NCBI GenBank assembly: GCA_022829145.1
Contig: CM040746.1
Location: forward strand, 4,797,499 to 4,861,498
From: Albula goreensis
Taxonomy: Eukaryota > Chordata > Actinopteri > Albuliformes > Albulidae
Direction: 5' to 3'
DNA: 64,000 bases
Part shown: positions 59,044 through 64,000 of the stretch, piece by piece
Layout: each line of letters begins with the position of its first letter
Numbering within the stretch: the stretch's first letter is position 1
Notes under the pieces: model-generated
What the model saw: the letters and a program-made list of their open reading frames with translations, nothing else
Databases searched by the model: none
What the model was told of the DNA's origin: nothing
Translations under genes and position numbers: made by a program

Positions 59044-62000
59044 CTGCAGAGCAAGCGTTGCGCTGTGCTGTCATGGCTCCCACTGATGATGCGTCACTGA
59101 GGGAAGCTTAGGGTTATAGTGGGAGTTGAGTTCATATCGGGGTTCCTCTCGGGTCGGCCCTTGGCATAATCCAGGATTCTAGAGCTCGGCCTGACAGACC
59201 TCCTGTGTATGCTGCCATTTATTCTGAACATAACTGTGGTACCTAAAATGTAGTAAGCTCTTATTTGCTTGATTTTTATGAGACAAATTTAATGATGGTG
59301 AAATAATAATAGTGGTTACAATTGCTAGAAGTTTTGACACCTGGCCACTGAAACTAAACGATTTATGGAAATTAAGAATTCAAGGACGGCAAAGGCCAAG
59401 GAGCCAAACCTGCATGGCATTGTAATTAAAAGAAACTTAAGCAAAGAGGTCTTAAGAATTTTATAAACAATAAATTAATGATCAAAATTGTTGTGACTAA
59501 ACCAGCATATGCAGCTGGTCCCCAGGACTGAGCTTGATTACCCCTTGGAATAAACAACATAAGCAACTGCTTAGGGCCCCCTAGTGGTTAGGAGGACCCC
59601 CACTCATCTAATTGGGGTCAAGTTATAGTGGTGGGCCCCATAATCGAAATGTTGCTTAAGGCCTGAGAAAAGGCTGGGTTCCACAAATACAGTGTTAGAG
59701 GATTTTAACGGAAATGTCACCAGTGTTCTCCGGTGTCCGTCTGAGGAGGTGCATGGAGCGTGCAATGTCCAACAGCGCCACCATGTCTAGTGGCCATAGT
59801 TCATTCACTCCAAAGCCAGTGCAAGGGGGTGCTCTTTATATTTGGTTTGCTTTTAATTTGCCTCCCTGTACTGCCATCAGTGATAAAGGGTTTCTGTCCT
59901 GATCGAAGCAGAATATTCCCTAGTTTGCAGGTTTATCAAGCCCCACCTCTGCTGAGACGCTTTTGTCATACTGGAGCTCCGATTGGTTTTTTCTGAGAAG
60001 AAACCACAAATAAGCACAGACAATCTTTTTGCACTGCATCCTGGGAGGCCTTTGGTTCTGGATCAAAAGTAACAAAATGTCCTGCTTCCCCATTGGTCAG
60101 AACACAGAAGGTCCCAAGGTCCCTGCACTCTTCCCTAATTGGCCAGCTCTTCCAGCACCCTGACAAATCAGGGCTTGCCCAAAACAACCTGATGACCTAT
60201 GGACTCAGCAGGGAAAGGGAATGCGCGGGTGTGACTGAAAGCTCTTCCAGATGTCTTGGCTTTGTCCTTCAAACCCTTTTCATCCCCTGAGTCCCAGGCA
60301 GGGGGCGGAGCCAGCAGGTCGCTAGGTCAGGGAGAGCTGAGTTTCCGCGTTTTCAGAATCCCTGGTTCTACAGGAGCCACGAGAAAAGACCAAACCACTG
60401 GGGTCATAAAGAAACCTTCTGCCCCAGAACCTAACTTTACTCGAAATTACTGACATGTATTATTAAATCCCATTATTATATCTCATCATATTACATAATA
60501 AAATGTCTGAGATACATTTAAGTTGTCAAATCACTGCAACACATTAACAGCACAGAAGTGATGCTATAAGAGCTCAACACATGTCAAACTGAGAAATGGG
60601 GAGGTTTGAGATACCCGTATGGAGATCAGGTTTTTTTAAGCAATGCAGGTGAAAATGATGAAATGCAAAAAAAACAGGACAATGAAGTGAAGGGAATAAG
60701 TAAAGCATGGGGTAAGATGAGATCAAGGCTTGCAGGCAACACTCACAAAAGCCCATAAACAAGTCCCATAACTATAAATATTACAATATTCTTGGACAGC
60801 TGTTTCATTGACCAGCTGAGAGCTTTAAGGATACAGCTAGATAACCCCAGTGCTCCTGGCTCAGTGATTCCCTCCCTCTCCACCTCAAGCTGATAGGTGT
60901 AGAGAGTGTTTTGGTGCAAAATGGCTGCCATGTTTCACTCAGATGGGTGCAACACATTGAATGTGGCTGAGGCGAGCTCTCCCCAGGCAGTAAAAAGTGC
61001 TAAGAGCTATAGAAAAATGTAAACACATGAATTTTTGCAATTCCCAGCAGAAAGCATGAGTGGACAACCCCTGGTCCCACAGCTTCTGGTTGTTGTTGCA
61101 GGTAGCTGAGCAGGCGTAAAGCATCTGATGACTTTGGTTACCTCACTTGGTTTCTCAACTCACCTTGTTTCTCAAGTCTACGCTGGATTTTAAATGAATG
61201 TGTTCATTTAAAGTGAACACAAAAGCCAGCAGAACCCTGTTGTTCTTCAAGAACAGGGTTGGAGAGTTTTGATGGGCCTACTCACCTCTCAGCCTATTGG
61301 AGTTCACTCTGCTGTCTCCCAGAATCACCTGCAGGCTACTCACTGGGACACGCCCCTCTAGCCTGCGACTCAGGTTCTTCTCCAGCCTGGCAGAGAGGGA
61401 GGGAGGGAGGGAGAGGGGGAGAGAGAAAGAGAGGGAGGGGTGGGTGGGAGCAGAGAGACAGGGAAACAGAGAGAGAGGGAGGGGATGGAAAGAGAGGGAG
61501 AGAGAGATTGAAAGAGGGAGGGTGCAAAAAGTGGGGTTAGACAGGAAGACAGAGGGTGGGGGTTAGGGTGGAGAGAGGGAGGGGTGGTGGAAAGAGAAAC
61601 AGATCCATCTCAATTATATTTATGAAAAAGATGGTTCACGTCACCCTGGGCTGTTCCATTGCATGTTTGTGATATGGTTCATGTGAGAAAATTCCTTCAT
61701 AACACAGATTCAACTGCATTTGTTTCAAACATAAACAAACAATAATGAGTCATTTTAATGGAGTAATTCTCTGGATGTCATTAAGGTTTGATACAGTGCT
61801 GGTCCAACAAGTGCTACCTCCCTCCCATCTGCCAGGCTACTCACCACTGTCCCGCGTGGTCTTCCTGCAGCAGCTGGATGATGTCACCGCACTTTATGAT
61901 GAGGTCATCCGGCCTTTGACAGTCAGCCAAAGCCCGGTATTTTCCCGGGGCCTGGGAGAGGGACAGTGAGACACAATAAGACACTTTTGGGTCTTTGCTC

Positions 62001-63218
62001 TGGTACAGACAGAGCTCTCAGGAGAACCCAGTGTCCTCCCATTTTCTCTATTACTTTGGGAAAGTGGCGCGCTTGATGAGGTCACGTGTAGTCAGCAAGA
62101 TGGGGCTGGTAATTTCGGTAATCAGTGCTGCTTCTGCATAGAGACCACCTCTCATGCTGGCCCCGCCCCAGGACTTCACTCACCAGTAAAGCCACATCCT
62201 CTTCTTCTGTGTCGGACAGGTTGGAGAGGTCGCTCGGTCCGCTCCAGCCCCCCAGGACTTCACATATATCCACTGAGCGGGAGGCTCCAGGCCAGCCTGT
62301 GACACGCCAGAGACCCCGCGTTGTGAGTGACACCCCGCATCGCATATGCCATGTTACAAAACTTAACAAATCATGCGAAATTAGGATCAAAACCCCAGTA
62401 CTAAATTACAAAATCAACTGCAGAATGAGTCAGTTTTGATTTTCTGTAATCGTAATCTGACAGATTTCCCGCAAGAAACTGATAGATACAAACTATACAT
62501 GTAGATTCAAAAACAAAGTGCAAGAATGGGGTTAAAAGTCCCAAGTGCCAGATTTAAGCGGGCAAAAGCACAAAATAACAGGATTCGAAGTTTCCTCAGC
62601 TTAAATGTGCCCTCCGCAGTCACTGGTAAGGCCCAGCAGCTGACACTGGCCTAAACAAGCCCTGAAAGCTGTCCTGACAGCAGCTCAGGCCCTCTGCAGG
62701 GACACAGCCTCTGTGCTGGATAAGGTCAAGCATTAGCATAGCTTAATACATGTATTTCTTCATGTAATTTATGTAAATGATATTCGTTTTTGCATACTGG
62801 GCACTTCACCTGAAGGTCCTCCTTGAAAAATAAAGTCATTCTATTGTTTGTCAAAGGATGTTCAGTATTATAATATAGATGACAGAGTGCTAACTGGTCT
62901 AGACCCAAGTCATATGGTGAGGTGCATTGAGTTTTGGTTGCTAACTGGTGCCTAAAAACCAGTTAAACAATTGATGTATTCCTATGGTTCATCTGCTTTC
63001 TTGGGTCTGAACTGGCTTTGGAATGCAGTATTCCAGTCTTTATAGAATCTGAGGCCGCTGTCGCTGATGTGACCTGTGATTGGTGGGCTGAAATGAGGGG
63101 GCGTGACTCACTGCGGCGGTTCCGCTGGTGCTGAGGGGAGAAAACTGAGTCCAGAAGGCCCGGGCTGGTGTGACCGGACTCGGTCTCCTCTGAGCTGACG
63201 GACGACCTCTGCATCTTG
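58970..63218 (-). CDS. mcf2: mcf2 (Dbl-family RhoGEF), last five coding exons, partial
   Basis: Minus-strand exons 63218-63112, 62296-62184, 61951-61845, 61386-61286 and 59043-58970 join in matching phases (2 in, then 1, 0, 2, 1) with GT-AG introns and give a 166-aa C-terminus ending in a stop. The first part (KMQRSSVSSEETESGHTS) resembles the human MCF2 tail (STEETELEHTS, from memory), and WPGASRSVDICE..WSG..DTEEED parallels human VWTEASQSAEISEE..WSS..DENEEE. It is followed by an SH3 domain: KYRALADCQRPDDLIIKCGD, then LLQEDHAGQWLEKNLSRR and EGRVPVSSL. MCF2 is a guanine-nucleotide exchange factor for Cdc42/RhoA. The catalytic DH-PH exons should lie beyond 64000. The gene converges on f9, as in human Xq27. 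MCF2L is the main alternative, but in human it lies near F7/F10 and in the other orientation. Confidence 0.8.
59046..61283 (-). other. mcf2: mcf2 last intron
   Basis: 2.2-kb intron assuming the terminal exon is right. Mostly single-copy sequence. Short open frames in it (for example 59966-60187 and 60743-60931, minus) resemble no family I know. Confidence 0.5.
61286..61386 (-). CDS. mcf2: mcf2 SH3 domain, second half
   Basis: 101 nt, phase 2 in and phase 1 out. The split Trp codon (TG|G) restores QWLEKNLSRRLEGRVPVSSL, the GxW-to-VP end of an SH3 fold, followed by QVILGDSRVNSNRLR. The intron upstream carries an unusually long purine/pyrimidine tract. Confidence 0.8.
61389..61605. repeat. Purine-rich (GGGA/GAGA)n tract upstream of mcf2 SH3 exon
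   Basis: Almost uninterrupted G/A on plus for about 215 bp, so a very long polypyrimidine tract on the mcf2 sense strand, ending at the acceptor at 61388-61387. Confidence 0.85.
61845..61951 (-). CDS. mcf2: mcf2 SH3 domain, first half
   Basis: 107 nt, phase 0 in and phase 2 out. Encodes APGKYRALADCQRPDDLIIK then CGDIIQLLQEDHAGQ. This shows the SH3 ALxD motif (here ALADC instead of ALYDY), the acidic RT loop (PDDL), GDII.LL and the start of the QW motif. Confidence 0.82.
62184..62296 (-). CDS. mcf2: mcf2 acidic linker exon
   Basis: 113 nt, phase 1 in and phase 0 out, acceptor gtgacacag, donor gtgagt. Encodes (S)WPGASRSVDICEVLGGW then SGPSDLSNLSDTEEEDVALL. The acidic DTEEED lies just before the SH3 domain. 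Confidence 0.78.
63112..63218 (-). CDS. mcf2: mcf2 tail exon (KMQRSSVSSEETES)
   Basis: 107 nt, acceptor ctctcgcag, donor gtgagt. Encodes KMQRSSVSSEETESGHTSPG then LLDSVFSPQHQRNRR. Ser-rich, likely disordered and phosphorylatable linker after the PH domain. The preceding exon was not found up to 64000. Confidence 0.78.
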
Positions 63219-64000
63219 CTGCGAGAGACAGGGGGCACGGAAATGCACAAGATGAGCGGCCAGCAAACGGACCAATCACGTCACACTGCTGAAACCAGGG
63301 GCAGGGAGGAGAGGGCCGTTTGCTCTTCTGCATTTAATGCTAATCCCTTCTCTTAACATCCATCAGCATTCCCTGATGTTTGGCTGAAATACATTATCAA
63401 TGACAGGTGAGAATTGTTCTCTCGTCCTCAACATGAGCAATTACTACAATACGATAGGTAATTAGTTAAATTAGGCTAATTTGTGGAAACAAAAGCCTGC
63501 ATACACACAGATTGGCCCTCCCAGAATGGAGGTGCCCACCCCTGGCCCATTCACAGCAGAAACCAGGCAACAAGCTCCAGTGGAGTAGCAGAACACAGCA
63601 CAAACAAGATCAAATGCCATTCTGCTCAAACTTTGCTACAAGAGTCCATGTTGCTGTCTCCATCCAGCATAAGCAGTGCATGTTATGTCAGGACAAATTA
63701 TGATGGCAAAAAATGTCTGGTCTCGGTTTATCAAGATCAAATTGAATAAATTGAGATCATATTTCTGTTTGGGGGGGGCAGGTTCACATCAAATTTTGAA
63801 AATCGGTAACTTGTTTTTCAGGAAAGTTTGTGATTCTAGATCTCCAAAAGCGAGCCCAACCTTCAAAAGAAGCGTTTTTTTGTGTGAGCAGCAGAAAAAA
63901 AATATCATCACGAAACGTAAAACCAAACATCTCCTCTTACATTTTGTCTTTCATGCACATCACAAAAGCAAAAACAACCCAACAAGGATGCAGAGCTTGC
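63219..64000 (-). other. mcf2: mcf2 intron, right edge
   Basis: No further mcf2 exon was recognised. PH-domain exons are expected further right. The block contains a G run (63770-63777) and otherwise single-copy sequence. Confidence 0.45.

Noticed and set aside
58970-63218. Identity as mcf2l
   Set aside because: The SH3 domain would fit MCF2L, but the pre-SH3 tail resembles MCF2 and the convergent arrangement with f9 is that of MCF2. Not excluded until DH/PH exons are seen.

Overview
The window is vertebrate nuclear DNA, almost certainly from a ray-finned (teleost) fish. It has small coding exons with canonical GT-AG introns, long (CA)n microsatellites, many minisatellites, and dispersed tRNA-derived SINEs with fish-type tails. 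The species cannot be named from the sequence. Under 4% of the window codes for protein. Nearly all long open frames are read-through of tandem repeats or antisense shadows.

Three genes can be supported, in the order and orientation of human Xq26-q27 (FGF13 minus, F9 plus, MCF2 minus). (1) fgf13 (minus): one coding exon at 24104-24152, the most 5' alternative first exon ('1V'), encoding MSGKVAKPKEEKDAAK. Sequence 1-24103 is therefore its following intron. I found neither the common exons nor the other first exons, which should lie beyond the left edge. (2) f9, coagulation factor IX (plus, 48973-54765): complete, eight coding exons, 517 aa predicted. It has a signal peptide, a propeptide, a Gla domain with 12 Glu at the human positions, the 25-bp aromatic-stack exon, two EGF domains, an enlarged Thr/Pro-rich activation peptide and an intact trypsin-like domain (His307, Asp357, Ser454). 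(3) mcf2, a Dbl-family RhoGEF (minus): its last five coding exons (63218 down to 58970), encoding the C-terminal tail and an SH3 domain. The DH and PH exons should lie beyond the right edge. f9 and mcf2 converge; fgf13 and f9 diverge across 24.8 kb.

Repeats by region: 1-24 kb (fgf13 intron) holds minisatellites at 2.4-3.2, 4.9-5.5, 15.8-16.4, 18.8-19.1 and 19.4-19.8 kb, CA tracts and several SINEs. 24-49 kb (fgf13/f9 intergenic) begins with a CpG-rich block at the fgf13 promoter. It also holds a palindrome-rich mobile-element relic (28.6 kb), minisatellites (31.5, 34.9, 43.6 kb), a duplicated 0.4-0.5 kb non-coding segment (36.5 and 42.0 kb), a SINE (43.2 kb) and several high-complexity stretches that look like conserved non-coding elements. 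49-55 kb is f9, whose intron 3 is about 90% minisatellite and whose intron 1 carries a microsatellite palindrome. 55-64 kb is the f9/mcf2 junction and the mcf2 3' end.

The three genes do not form one pathway. Factor IX is a secreted liver zymogen of clotting. FGF13 is a non-secreted FGF homologous factor acting on sodium channels and microtubules. MCF2 is a Rho/Cdc42 exchange factor. Their linkage is ancestral synteny, not an operon. I found no novel multi-gene system. The points most worth a second look are the SH3 domain on mcf2, the enlarged activation peptide and repeat-built introns of f9, and the tandemly amplified SINE head.
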